A program made the position numbers and the translations under genes. A DNA stretch of 64,000 bases from NCBI RefSeq assembly GCF_007827795.1, contig NZ_VITI01000015.1, forward strand, positions 31,485 through 95,484, in the 5' to 3' direction. A model generated the notes under the pieces. The model saw only the letters and a list, made by a program, of their open reading frames with translations, ran no database searches and was not told the DNA's origin. The stretch comes from Azospirillum brasilense (GTDB lineage Bacteria > Pseudomonadota > Alphaproteobacteria > Azospirillales > Azospirillaceae). Numbering within the stretch: the first letter of the stretch is position 1; every line of letters starts with the position of its first letter. This document shows, piece after piece, positions 55,002 through 63,933 of this stretch.

Positions 55002-56342
55002 ATGGAGAGCAGCAAGGGCCGGCCGGTCTGGCGCGGCGAGGTCAAGAAGGTCGGGACCATCACGGTCACCGACGACACGACCGGAAAAACCATCAAGCTG
55101 CCGCTGCTGGAAGGCGAAACCGGCCCGCGCGCCATCGACGTGCGCAAGCTCTACGCGGAAACCGGCTATTTCACCTTCGATCCCGGCTTCACCTCCACGG
55201 CGAGCTGCGAGTCGGCGATCACCTACATCGATGGTGACGAGGGCGTCCTCCTGCATCGCGGCTACGCCATCCAGGACCTGGCGGAGAACTGTGATTATCT
55301 GGAGGTCTGCCACCTTCTGCTGCGCGGCGAGCTGCCGAATCCGCAGCAGAAGGAGGATTTCGAGCGCACCATCACCTACCACACCATGGTGCATGAGCAG
55401 CTGAGCCGCTTCTACAGCGGGTTCCGCCGCGACGCCCACCCCATGGCGGTGATGTGCGGCGTGACCGGCGCGCTGTCGGCCTTCTACCACGACTCGACGG
55501 ACATCCTCGACCCGCGCCAGCGGATGATCGCCGCGCACCGGCTGATCGCCAAGATGCCGACGATGGCCGCCATGGCCTACAAGTATTCGGTCGGCCAGCC
55601 CTTCATGTATCCGCGCAACGACCTCAGCTACGCGGAAAACTTCCTCTACATGACCTTCGGGACGCCCTGCGAGACCTGGAAGGTTGATCCGGTCCTGGCC
55701 CGCGCCATGGACAAGATCTTCATCCTGCATGCCGACCACGAGCAGAACGCCTCGACCTCCACGGTGCGGCTGGCCGGTTCGTCGCACGCCAACCCCTTCG
55801 CCTGCATCGCCTCGGGCATCGCGGCGCTGTGGGGACCGGCCCACGGCGGCGCCAACGAGGCCGTGCTGCTGATGTTGGAGGAGATCGGCTCGGTCGAGCG
55901 CATCCCCGAATTCATCAAGCGCGCCAAGGACAAGAACGATCCCTTCCGCCTGATGGGCTTCGGCCACCGGGTTTACAAGAACTACGACCCGCGCGCCAAG
56001 ATCATGCGCCAGACCTGCTACGAGGTTCTGGACGTGATGGGCATCAAGGACGAGCCGCACCTCGCCATCGCCATGGAGCTGGAGAAGATCGCGCTGGAGG
56101 ACCCCTACTTCGTCGAGAAGAAGCTGTACCCGAACGTCGACTTCTATTCCGGCATCATCCTGAAGGCGATGGGCTTCCCGACCAGCATGTTCACCGTGCT
56201 GTTCGCGCTGGCCCGCACCGTCGGCTGGATTTCCCAGTGGCAGGAGATGATCGAGGACCCGCAGCAGAAGATCGGGCGCCCCCGCCAACTCTACACCGGC
56301 AATCCGGGCCGCGCCTTCGTTCCGCTGAACAAGCGCGGCTGA
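55002..56342 (+). CDS. gltA: Citrate synthase
   Basis: This is a 446-residue type II (hexameric-type) citrate synthase that condenses acetyl-CoA and oxaloacetate. Catalytic residues sit in ILHADHEQNASTSTVRLAGS (His), GPAHGGANEAVL (His), GFGHRVYKNYDPRA and NVDFYSGI (Asp). The N-terminal beta domain (GTITVTDDTTGKTIKLPLLE) is of the gram-negative type. AAGGAGG lies seven bases before ATG 55002; the upstream in-frame ATG at 54885 lacks such a site. It is a single-gene unit with an upstream spacer of 123 bases. Confidence 0.97.
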   Translation: MESSKGRPVWRGEVKKVGTITVTDDTTGKTIKLPLLEGETGPRAIDVRKLYAETGYFTFDPGFTSTASCESAITYIDGDEGVLLHRGYAIQDLAENCDYLEVCHLLLRGELPNPQQKEDFERTITYHTMVHEQLSRFYSGFRRDAHPMAVMCGVTGALSAFYHDSTDILDPRQRMIAAHRLIAKMPTMAAMAYKYSVGQPFMYPRNDLSYAENFLYMTFGTPCETWKVDPVLARAMDKIFILHADHEQNASTSTVRLAGSSHANPFACIASGIAALWGPAHGGANEAVLLMLEEIGSVERIPEFIKRAKDKNDPFRLMGFGHRVYKNYDPRAKIMRQTCYEVLDVMGIKDEPHLAIAMELEKIALEDPYFVEKKLYPNVDFYSGIILKAMGFPTSMFTVLFALARTVGWISQWQEMIEDPQQKIGRPRQLYTGNPGRAFVPLNKRG

Positions 56343-56357
56343 CGGAACTCCGGACCC

Positions 56358-57221
56358 TTACGCCACGGCGATGCGGTAGCTCAGCTCCCGCATCGCGCCG
56401 GGGGCGAGATGCAGCAGCCCCGGCTTGTCCGCGAACTCCCCGTCGAAATCCGCCGGGGAGGCGTGGCCGTGCCAGGGCTCGATGCATAGGAAGGGCGCGC
56501 TGCTCGGCTTCGACCAGATGCCCAGTTCGCGGAAGCCCTCCCAGGAGACGGTGATGGCCGGGGTGCCGGGCGCGCCGTAACGGACGGAGCGGCTGGCCGG
56601 CCGGTCGAGGATCACCGCGTCCCGCGTGAACAGCCCCTCGCTCAGCGACAGGCGGCGCCCCTCGACGGGCGTCGGCTCCGGCTGCGGCGACAGAAGACCG
56701 TTCTCGACGCGGCGGATCGGTGCGGGCTCGTCGGTTTCGAACAGAAGCTCGTGCGCCTCCTTCGGAACGCCGTCCCGCAACGGCCAGAGGAAGGCCGGAT
56801 GCACGCCCAGCGAGGCGGGCAGCGCCTCATCGCCCGGATTGGTGATGCGGTGGCGGATGGTCAGCCCGTCCGCGTCCAGTTCGAAGATCAGTTCCAGCCG
56901 GAAGGCGAAGGGATAGAGCGCGCGGGTCTGCGCGTCGTCGGACAGCGACAGGCGGCAGAGGGTGGAGGTGTGCTCCTCCCAGGCGAAGCGGCGGTCGCGG
57001 GCGAAGCCGTGCTGGGTCATCCGGAAGGTCCGGCCCTGGTGGCGCAGCGTGTCGTCCTTCAGCCGTCCGACGATGGGGAACAGCACGGGCGCGTGGCGCG
57101 GCCATTCCGGACCGGCCTGCCAGAGCAGTTCCCGCCCGTCGAGCGTCAGGGAGCACAGTTCCGCCCCGTCGGCCTTGATCGCGGCGCCGAGGCGACCGTT
57201 GCTGAGCGTGTGCCGGTCCAT
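56358..57221 (-). CDS. Aldose 1-epimerase family protein
   Basis: This 287-residue protein has a galactose-mutarotase-like beta-sandwich: AAIKADGAELCSLTLDGRELLWQ at the N-terminus, RMTQHGFARDRRF (active-site His), SLGVHPAFLWPL (second His) and CIEPWHGHASP near the C-terminus. This LacX-like subgroup acts on sugars or sugar phosphates of unknown identity. It is convergent with gltA (15 bases apart) and follows the MarC gene by 21 bases. Confidence 0.88.
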   Translation of the reverse strand: MDRHTLSNGRLGAAIKADGAELCSLTLDGRELLWQAGPEWPRHAPVLFPIVGRLKDDTLRHQGRTFRMTQHGFARDRRFAWEEHTSTLCRLSLSDDAQTRALYPFAFRLELIFELDADGLTIRHRITNPGDEALPASLGVHPAFLWPLRDGVPKEAHELLFETDEPAPIRRVENGLLSPQPEPTPVEGRRLSLSEGLFTRDAVILDRPASRSVRYGAPGTPAITVSWEGFRELGIWSKPSSAPFLCIEPWHGHASPADFDGEFADKPGLLHLAPGAMRELSYRIAVA

Positions 57222-57242
57222 GAGAATTGCCCTTTGTGGAGA

Positions 57243-57890
57243 TCAGTGGGGTGGATAGACGGCGGTGATGCCTTCGATGATCGTCTGGGCGGCCAGCGCC
57301 GCCAGGACGATGCCCAACACGCGGCTGACCGTGTGGATCACCGTGCGGCCGAGCAGCTTGTTCACCAGATCGGCGACGACCAGCAGCGCCATGACGCTGC
57401 CCACCGCGGCCGCGGCGGCGCCCAGCACCATGCCCTGGCCGCCCAGCGTCGCGCCGTAGCGGTCCATCAGCAGCAGCGTGGAGGTGATGGCGCCCGGCCC
57501 GGCGATCAGCGGGATCGCCAGCGGGAAGACGGCGAGGTCGTGGGCCTCCTCCTCCGTCCGTGCGTCGTCGGCGGTGCGCTCCTTGCGCTCGGCCCGGCGC
57601 TGGAACAGCATCTCGAAGGCGATCCAGAACAACAGTGCGCCGCCCGCGATGCGGAAGGCCGGCATGCCGATGGACAGGGCGTTCAGCACCAGCTCGCCCA
57701 GATAGGCGAAGAAGACGATGATGGCAAAGCTGATCAGCGGGCCGCGCAGGGCGATGGTGCGCTTGCGCCGGCTGTCGAAGCCGCGGGTGAGGCCGAGATA
57801 AATCGGAACCAACCCGATCGGATCGACCACGACGAGAAAGACCACGATCGCGCTGATGAAATCTTCCACGGACGGAACCCCGGACTGCAT
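57243..57890 (-). CDS. MarC-family integral membrane protein
   Basis: This 215-residue protein has six hydrophobic segments, the first AIVVFLVVVDPIGLVPIYLGL. The family markers FRIAGGALLFWIAFEML and AVFPLAIPLIAGPGAITSTLLL are clear. MarC proteins are of unknown function; the older link to multiple antibiotic resistance is not supported. ATG 57890 is chosen because the upstream in-frame residues look non-coding. It is the first gene of a two-gene unit with the epimerase. Confidence 0.9.
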   Translation of the reverse strand: MQSGVPSVEDFISAIVVFLVVVDPIGLVPIYLGLTRGFDSRRKRTIALRGPLISFAIIVFFAYLGELVLNALSIGMPAFRIAGGALLFWIAFEMLFQRRAERKERTADDARTEEEAHDLAVFPLAIPLIAGPGAITSTLLLMDRYGATLGGQGMVLGAAAAAVGSVMALLVVADLVNKLLGRTVIHTVSRVLGIVLAALAAQTIIEGITAVYPPH

Positions 57891-58065
57891 GACCCTGTTT
57901 GCGGATCTTCTGTTACCAAAGCCACCGCGGGCGGCCAAGGGGAGCAGCGTCGGGACCAGCATCGAAAAACGGTGATTGCGGGATGCAATCCATGCTGGCG
58001 CGCGGCGTGGCGGCGGTTATAATCGTTTCACAATTCAAATTTTCCCTCCTCCTGGAGCGCAGGCG

Positions 58066-58473
58066 TTGAGCAAGACCGTAATCGTCGTGGACGACAGCAA
58101 GCTGTCCCGCATGCATGTCCGCGGCATAATACTTCGGAACAAGCCGGATTGGACGGTCATCGAGGCGGCGAACAGCGCTGAACTTTACGGAAAACTAGAC
58201 GAAGGTGATATCCATATCGCCATAATCGACTTCAACATGCCGGGCGACAACGGCCTGGAGGCCGCCGCCCGGCTTCTGCAGGCGAAGCCGGACATCCGCG
58301 TCGCCATCATCACGGCCAATGCCCAGGATTCGGTGGTTTCCGGCATTCGCGCGTTGGGCGCTGCCTTCATGCCCAAGCCGTTGGAGGAGGAGCAGATGGC
58401 CCGCTTCCTGGCCGCCGCCAGCCTGCCGCGTCGCCCGTCGTCCAGCGAAGGTGCCGGCGGGGGGGCTGGTTGA
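58066..58473 (+). CDS. CheY-like single-domain response regulator
   Basis: This 135-residue receiver domain has the acidic pair IVVDDSKLSRMHVRG, the phosphoacceptor Asp in AIIDFNMPGDNG (about residue 55), the Thr/Ser region IITANAQDS and the conserved Lys in FMPKPLE. There is no output domain. The start is a TTG at 58066 with GGAG about nine bases upstream; no ATG gives a proper first strand. It opens the chemosensory cluster and is followed by a CheC-like phosphatase gene. Confidence 0.88.
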   Translation: MSKTVIVVDDSKLSRMHVRGIILRNKPDWTVIEAANSAELYGKLDEGDIHIAIIDFNMPGDNGLEAAARLLQAKPDIRVAIITANAQDSVVSGIRALGAAFMPKPLEEEQMARFLAAASLPRRPSSSEGAGGGAG

Positions 58474-58500
58474 CCGGCGCGGTCCGGCCGGCGCGCGCCG

Positions 58501-59169
58501 ATGGACCCGACGCCCATGGGCATTGACCCAGCCGGAATTGACCCAGCCGACTTTGACTTGGACGAGCTGGAACGCGACGCGCTGACGGAACTGGGGAACA
58601 TCGGCGTCGGTCGGGCGTCCACGGCGTTCAGCCGGATGATCGGCGGGCCGGTCGAGATCTCCGTGCCGATGGTCAGCCTCGTCCCTGGCGACCGGGTGTC
58701 CGGCCTGCTTCGGTCGGCGCTGCCGGGGGAACTGATCGCGGTGACCGAATGCCTGTCCGGGGCCTTCCTCGGTTCCGCCATCCTGCTGATGCCGGAACGG
58801 AGCGGCCTGCCGCTGGCCGCCGCCGCCCTGCCGCCCGGCGTTCCCAAGGAGGACGCGGCGGAGCTGGTGGAGGAGGCGCTGGCCGAGGTCGGCAACATCG
58901 TGCTGAACAGCTGCCTGTCCTCCATGGGGAATCTGCTGGGCGTCTCGATCGGCACCACCCTGCCGCAGGTTCTGCGCGGCGTGGGGGAAGAGCTTCTGGA
59001 ACGCTGCGGCGTCGTCCAGACGGCGGAGTCGCAGGCGATCCTGTTCCACGTCACCTTCCGGACACCGCCCCACGATGTCGAGGGAACCGTCGTCCTGGCG
59101 CTCGACGCCGGGTCCGCGGCGGGGCTGAAGACGGCCATCGGGCGCTACATCGGCCGGGTGCTGGCCTGA
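58501..59169 (+). CDS. CheC-like CheY-P phosphatase
   Basis: This is a 222-residue protein of the CheC/CheX/FliY group. Two active-site-type helices are present: LTELGNIGVGRASTAFSRMIG and LAEVGNIVLNSCLSSMGNLLG, both carrying the E-x-x-N signature. That duplication is typical of CheC. It should dephosphorylate the neighbouring CheY-like protein or another receiver. A short Asp/Pro-repetitive N-terminus (MGIDPAGIDPADFDLDELE) precedes the fold. Location between cheY-like and MCP genes supports the assignment. Confidence 0.88.
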   Translation: MDPTPMGIDPAGIDPADFDLDELERDALTELGNIGVGRASTAFSRMIGGPVEISVPMVSLVPGDRVSGLLRSALPGELIAVTECLSGAFLGSAILLMPERSGLPLAAAALPPGVPKEDAAELVEEALAEVGNIVLNSCLSSMGNLLGVSIGTTLPQVLRGVGEELLERCGVVQTAESQAILFHVTFRTPPHDVEGTVVLALDAGSAAGLKTAIGRYIGRVLA

Positions 59170-59245
59170 GGGCCGGGCAACCGCAAGCAATCAACACGAG
59201 TCCCCGGTAGAGAAACACGGGCTCACGGGGCAAGGGGTTTGGATC

Positions 59246-61219
59246 ATGGCATTGGTCAAGAAGAAGCGGATCGACACGGCGAGCGCCTCCCGCAACGCGG
59301 ACACCGGCGAGGATGCGATTGCGCTTCCCAATGACACCGTTGTGCCTGGTCAGCCCGACAACGTCCAGTCGACCCGCCGCGCGGCGGAGGTGCGGCGGCG
59401 CGCCCGCGCCGGGAACCGGCGGCGCAAGGCGGCGGAGGGCATCGCCGCCGCGTCGAACGAGCTTGCCAGCGGCGTGACCCAGGCCGCCGCCGCCGCGGAG
59501 GAACTGCGCAAGGCGATGGAACAGGTCGCCGCCGGCGCGGAGGAGGCGGCCAGCGCCACCCAGCAGTCGCAGCGGATGATCGACCGCAGCGCCAGTCTGA
59601 TCGGGCGCGCGCGCAGCAACGCCGAATCGTCGCTGTCGCGGATCGAGGCGCTGCAGGCGCTGATGAAGGACGTCAGCGGCCAGATCCTCACCTCCGTCGA
59701 CGGGCTGGTCCGCGCCGCCGAGCGGCAGGAGGCCGCGGTCGCCCTGGTCCGCGACCTGGAGCGGCAGGCGGCGGAGATCGGCGCCATCGTCGAGGGGGTG
59801 GCGGTCATGGCCGACCAGACCAACCTGCTGGCGCTGAACGCCGCCATCGAGGCGGCGCGCGCGGGCGACGCCGGGCGCGGCTTCGCCGTGGTGGCCGACG
59901 AGGTGCAGGCCCTGGCCGAGCGTTCCGAACGCTCGGCCAACGAGATCAACCGCATGGTCGCGCAGATCCAGGAGGCGGTGGGCGCCATCGCCGAGAGCAT
60001 CGTGGCCGGTGCCGGTGCGTCAACGACGGAAGTGGACCGTGGCCGCCAGATTGCCGCCCAGCTCGATCGGGTGCGCGACGGCATGGGGGACATCGCCCGC
60101 GGCGCGCAGGAAACCATCAGGGCGGCGATGGAGGCCGACTCCGCCGGTCGGGAGGCGCAGCGCGGTGCCGAGAGCGTCGCCTCCGCCGCGGAGGAGCAGG
60201 CGGCGGCAAGCGAGGAGGCGCTGAAGACGGTCGGCGAGCAGGCCAAGGCGCTGGCCCAGAGCGAGCAGGCGGCCGGCCAGCTCTCCGATCTGGCCGACGA
60301 GCTGACCGGAACCACCGACGTCCACCGCGCCGCCGGGGATCTCGCCTCCGCCGCCGAACAGCTGTCCGCCGCGATCGAGGAGATCAACCGCGCCGCCGCG
60401 CAGATCATGGCGGCGATCACCCAGATCTCCCGCGGCGCCCAGGCCCAGGGGGCCGCGACCCACCAGTCGAGCAGCGCCATCGCCGAGATCGAGGCCAGCG
60501 CCCGGCTCGGGCACATGCGCGCCGAGGAGGCGCTTCAGCGCTGCGTCGGTCTGGAGGCGCTGCTGTCCGAAACGCAGGACATGGTGGGCGCCCTGACCAC
60601 CGGGGTGGGCGAGGCGGTGGCCGCCAGCCGCCGCACGGTGGAGCGGATCGGCGCCATGGAGCTGATCGGCCGGCGCATCGACAAGGTGGTCGACGCCATC
60701 TCCATCATCGCCATCCAGACCGGCATGCTGGCGGTCAGCGGCGCCATCGAGGCGGCGCGGGCCGGGGAGTTCGGGCGCGGTTTCACCGTCGTCAGCAACG
60801 ACATCCGCAACCTCGCCCGCGACAGCTCGGAGAATGTCGAGCGGGTGAAGGACATCGTCCACGCCATCCAGGACCAGATCGGGCGCGTCCGCCGCGACAT
60901 CGAGGACATCGGGAGCGAGACGGCGCGCCAGTCCGCCCGCCACCAGGAATTCGCCGGCAGCCTCGCCGCCGCCATCGCCGAACTGCGCACCGTGACCTCC
61001 GGAAGCCGGGAGATCGTCGAGAACGCCGGCGAGGTGCAGCGCGCCGTGGTGGAGGCGCAGAAGGGCGTCGAGCAGGTCGCCACCGCGGCCAACCAGGCCA
61101 ACCGCTCGGCCAACGAAGCGGCGAAGGCCGCGCGGGAGCAGGCCAAGGGCGCCGAGGAGCTGGCGGCCGCCATCGAAGAGATCGCCGCCATGGCCGAAGA
61201 ACTGCAAGGGGCCGGCTGA
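59246..61219 (+). CDS. Soluble methyl-accepting protein with two signalling tips
   Basis: This is a 657-residue, almost wholly alpha-helical coiled-coil protein with no transmembrane segment and no recognisable sensor domain. The first hairpin tip is canonical: MADQTNLLALNAAIEAARAG (about 187-206). The second, at about 487-506, is divergent: AIQTGMLAVSGAIEAARAG. Between and after them are long Ala/Glu/Gln-rich heptads. The basic N-terminus MALVKKKRIDTA is shared with the partial MCP at 63934. It resembles FrzCD-like cytoplasmic receptors. CheW and CheB genes follow at once. Confidence 0.9.
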   Translation: MALVKKKRIDTASASRNADTGEDAIALPNDTVVPGQPDNVQSTRRAAEVRRRARAGNRRRKAAEGIAAASNELASGVTQAAAAAEELRKAMEQVAAGAEEAASATQQSQRMIDRSASLIGRARSNAESSLSRIEALQALMKDVSGQILTSVDGLVRAAERQEAAVALVRDLERQAAEIGAIVEGVAVMADQTNLLALNAAIEAARAGDAGRGFAVVADEVQALAERSERSANEINRMVAQIQEAVGAIAESIVAGAGASTTEVDRGRQIAAQLDRVRDGMGDIARGAQETIRAAMEADSAGREAQRGAESVASAAEEQAAASEEALKTVGEQAKALAQSEQAAGQLSDLADELTGTTDVHRAAGDLASAAEQLSAAIEEINRAAAQIMAAITQISRGAQAQGAATHQSSSAIAEIEASARLGHMRAEEALQRCVGLEALLSETQDMVGALTTGVGEAVAASRRTVERIGAMELIGRRIDKVVDAISIIAIQTGMLAVSGAIEAARAGEFGRGFTVVSNDIRNLARDSSENVERVKDIVHAIQDQIGRVRRDIEDIGSETARQSARHQEFAGSLAAAIAELRTVTSGSREIVENAGEVQRAVVEAQKGVEQVATAANQANRSANEAAKAAREQAKGAEELAAAIEEIAAMAEELQGAG

Positions 61220-61241
61220 CCGGCCGGCGGGGAGACGACCC

Positions 61242-62798
61242 ATGGCCGCGATCATCCGCCGCGACGGCGTGCGTTCCTTCGTGCTTTTCACGGTCGGTGG
61301 CATGGGGCTGGCCCTGCCGCTCGACGGGGTTCTTGAGATCCTGCGCCCGCCCGTGCTGGTGCCGATCCCGCTGGGGCCGCCCGGCTTGGAGGGGCTGGCC
61401 CGGCGGCGCGGTGCGGTGTTTCCGGTCATCGGCCTGCGCCGGGTCCTGGGCCTTGCCGGGGCCGAGGAGGAAGGAACGGCTGACGGGGGAACGAAGGCGG
61501 CGCGGCTGCTGATCGTCCGCCACAACGGACAGCCGGTCGGCCTGCTGGTGGACCGCGTCTCGGGTCTGTCCGCTGTGGACGAGGACCGCATCGCCGACGC
61601 CGGGACGGCACCCGATCCGTCCATCGACGCGGATCTCCTGGCCGGAGCCATCCTGGCCGGCGACGGCCGGGATGGAGCGCTGATCCTCGACCCCGGACCG
61701 CTGGTCGAACGCCAGTTCGCCGACTTCGGGCGGGGGGGCGGCCTTGCGGGGACCGCGGATTTCAGCGCGGCGCCTCAGGCGAGGACCGCAGCCGCGCTGC
61801 GGCAGGACGAGGAACAACTCGTCGTCCTCACCGTTGCGGAGCAGGAGTTCTCGTTGCCGGTGGCTGCGGTGCGTGAGGTCGTTCCGGTTCCGGAGGCCGT
61901 GACCCGCGTTCCCCGCGCCCGCCCCCATCTGCTGGGCTTGATGACGTTGCGCGACGCGCTGCTTCCCCTGGTCGGGCTGAGGGAGCTTTTCGGGCTCGGC
62001 GCCGCGCCCGATTCCACGGCGGATCGGGGTCTTGGAAAGGTGGCGGTCCTGCGCACGGCGGAGGGGCTGGTCGGTGTGGTGGTGGAGGATGTGCGGGAGA
62101 TCCTGCGCGTTCCCCGCGGGCGGATCGACCCGGTGCCGTCGCTGATGGCGCGGGAGGCGGAATTCGAGGACATGGACGGCATCGCGCGGCTGGACGGCGG
62201 CGCGCGGCTGATCCCGGTCCTGTCGGCGGAACGGTTGTTCCGCCATGGCGTGGGCCATGGAGCCGGATTGGGCGGCGACGCCCGAGGGCACGAAGGGGAA
62301 GCGACTGTGGCGAGGGAAGCGGAGGCGGAGATGGTGGAGGCCTTCGTGGTGTTCCGGCTGGCCGGGGCGGAATATGGCCTGCCGGTCGCGGCGGTGCAGG
62401 AGGTGCTGCGCCGGCCCGACGTCGTGACCCCGCTGCCCAACGCGCCGGATTTCGTCAGTGGGGTGACGACCCTGCGTGGCGCCGTCCTGCCGCTGGTCGC
62501 GCTGCGCCGTCTACTGCGTTTGCCCGATGGACGGGAGAACGCGGACGATCGGTGCCGTGTGGTGGTGATCGCGGCGGGGGCGGCCCGCGCCGGGCTGCTG
62601 GTGGATGGCATGGCCGGTATCGTCCGCATTCCCGACGGCGCTATCGAGCCGGCCCCCGTGGTGTCGCAGGCCCAGCACCGGCTGATCCGCCGCATCGGCG
62701 CGCTGGAGAGCGCCGGGGAGCGGCGGATGATCCTGCTGATGGACCCGGCGGAATTGCTGGACATGGACCAGCTCGCCGACCTGCTGACCACCGTCTGA
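61242..62798 (+). CDS. Chemotaxis adaptor with three CheW domains
   Basis: This 518-residue protein has three CheW-like SH3 modules: residues about 10-150 (SFVLFTVGGMGLALPLDGVLEIL), 186-330 (LVVLTVAEQEFSLPVAAVREVV) and 361-515 (AFVVFRLAGAEYGLPVAAVQEVL). The second and third keep the LPVAAVxEV core and the RGAVLPLVALRRLL-type strand (LRDALLPLVGLREL in module two). Single-module CheW is the norm, so it may nucleate an unusual array. It lies 22 bases after the MCP gene. Confidence 0.9.
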   Translation: MAAIIRRDGVRSFVLFTVGGMGLALPLDGVLEILRPPVLVPIPLGPPGLEGLARRRGAVFPVIGLRRVLGLAGAEEEGTADGGTKAARLLIVRHNGQPVGLLVDRVSGLSAVDEDRIADAGTAPDPSIDADLLAGAILAGDGRDGALILDPGPLVERQFADFGRGGGLAGTADFSAAPQARTAAALRQDEEQLVVLTVAEQEFSLPVAAVREVVPVPEAVTRVPRARPHLLGLMTLRDALLPLVGLRELFGLGAAPDSTADRGLGKVAVLRTAEGLVGVVVEDVREILRVPRGRIDPVPSLMAREAEFEDMDGIARLDGGARLIPVLSAERLFRHGVGHGAGLGGDARGHEGEATVAREAEAEMVEAFVVFRLAGAEYGLPVAAVQEVLRRPDVVTPLPNAPDFVSGVTTLRGAVLPLVALRRLLRLPDGRENADDRCRVVVIAAGAARAGLLVDGMAGIVRIPDGAIEPAPVVSQAQHRLIRRIGALESAGERRMILLMDPAELLDMDQLADLLTTV

Positions 62799-62816
62799 TC
62801 GGAAGGCGGTCCCGTC

Positions 62817-63902
62817 ATGGTGAAGGTCCTGGTCGTCGATGACTCGGCGCTGATGCGGCGGCGAATCGGCGAGATCCTCTCGTCCGCCGGTTTCGAGGTG
62901 GAAACCGCCGCCGATGGGGCACAAGCGCTGGAACGGCTGTCCGGCTTCAATCCGGATGTGGTGACCCTGGACGTCACGATGCCCGGCATGGACGGTCTTG
63001 CCTGCCTGAAGCGCATCATGGTCGAGCATCCGAAGCCGGTGGTGATGGTGTCCGCCCTGACCGCGGATGGGGCGGAGGTGACGCTTGAGGCCCTGCGGCT
63101 GGGGGCGGTGGAGGCGGTGCGGAAGCCGACGGGGATTGGTGCCATCGCCGGCATCGCCGAAAAGCTGGTCGACACCGTGCGCGCCGCCGCCGGGTCCAGA
63201 CCCCGCCGGGTCCAGGGGTTGCGGGAACGGCTGCGCCGGGCGCGCGAGCGCATCGCCGGGGCGGATTTCCTGGCCGACTCCCCGTTGCCCGAACCGCGCC
63301 ACGAGTCTGACGGCGTTGACGATCCGGGCGAAGGGCTGGTGCTGGTCGGCGTGTCCACCGGTGGGCCGCGCACGCTGGAGGACATCCTGCCGCTTCTGCC
63401 GGCGGATTTTCCCTGGCCGGTGGTGGTGGTCCAGCACATGCCCGCCAGCTTCACCGGACCGCTGGCCCGACGCCTCGACGCCATTTCCGCCGTGACGGTG
63501 GTGGAGGCCGCGACGGCCACCGCGCTCCAGCCCGGTATGGTGTGCATCGCGCGCGGCGGCGCCGACCTTCAGATCGTCCGGCGCGGCGGGCGGCTCACCG
63601 CCCAGCCCGTTCCAGCGGACGAACGGCGGAACTGGCATCCCAACGTGGACCGGCTGGTCGAGAGCGCTCTGCGCGCCGTGGCACCGTCGCGGCTGATCGG
63701 CGTTCTCCTGACGGGCATGGGGTCGGATGGCGCGGTCTCGATGACGGAGCTGCGCCGCCAGGGCGGGCGCACCATCGCGGAGGCGGAGGGCAGCGCCGTC
63801 GTGTTCGGCATGCCGCAGGAACTGATCCGCCGCGGCGGCGCCGACATGGTGCTGCCGTCCGACCGGGTGGCGCAGCAGGTGACGCGGTGGGTGAGGGGGT
63901 GA
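62817..63902 (+). CDS. cheB: Chemotaxis protein-glutamate methylesterase CheB
   Basis: This 361-residue two-domain protein has an N-terminal receiver (VLVVDDSALMRRRIGEIL; phosphoacceptor in VVTLDVTMPGMDGL) and a C-terminal methylesterase. The catalytic triad is visible: Ser in GVSTGGPRTL, His in VVVQHMPASFT, Asp in LLTGMGSDGAVSM. It demethylates the MCPs. It follows the triple-CheW gene by 18 bases. Length is normal for CheB. Confidence 0.96.
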   Translation: MVKVLVVDDSALMRRRIGEILSSAGFEVETAADGAQALERLSGFNPDVVTLDVTMPGMDGLACLKRIMVEHPKPVVMVSALTADGAEVTLEALRLGAVEAVRKPTGIGAIAGIAEKLVDTVRAAAGSRPRRVQGLRERLRRARERIAGADFLADSPLPEPRHESDGVDDPGEGLVLVGVSTGGPRTLEDILPLLPADFPWPVVVVQHMPASFTGPLARRLDAISAVTVVEAATATALQPGMVCIARGGADLQIVRRGGRLTAQPVPADERRNWHPNVDRLVESALRAVAPSRLIGVLLTGMGSDGAVSMTELRRQGGRTIAEAEGSAVVFGMPQELIRRGGADMVLPSDRVAQQVTRWVRG

Positions 63903-63933
63903 CGGTGATGACAGGCGCGGTGGAGGCGGCGGC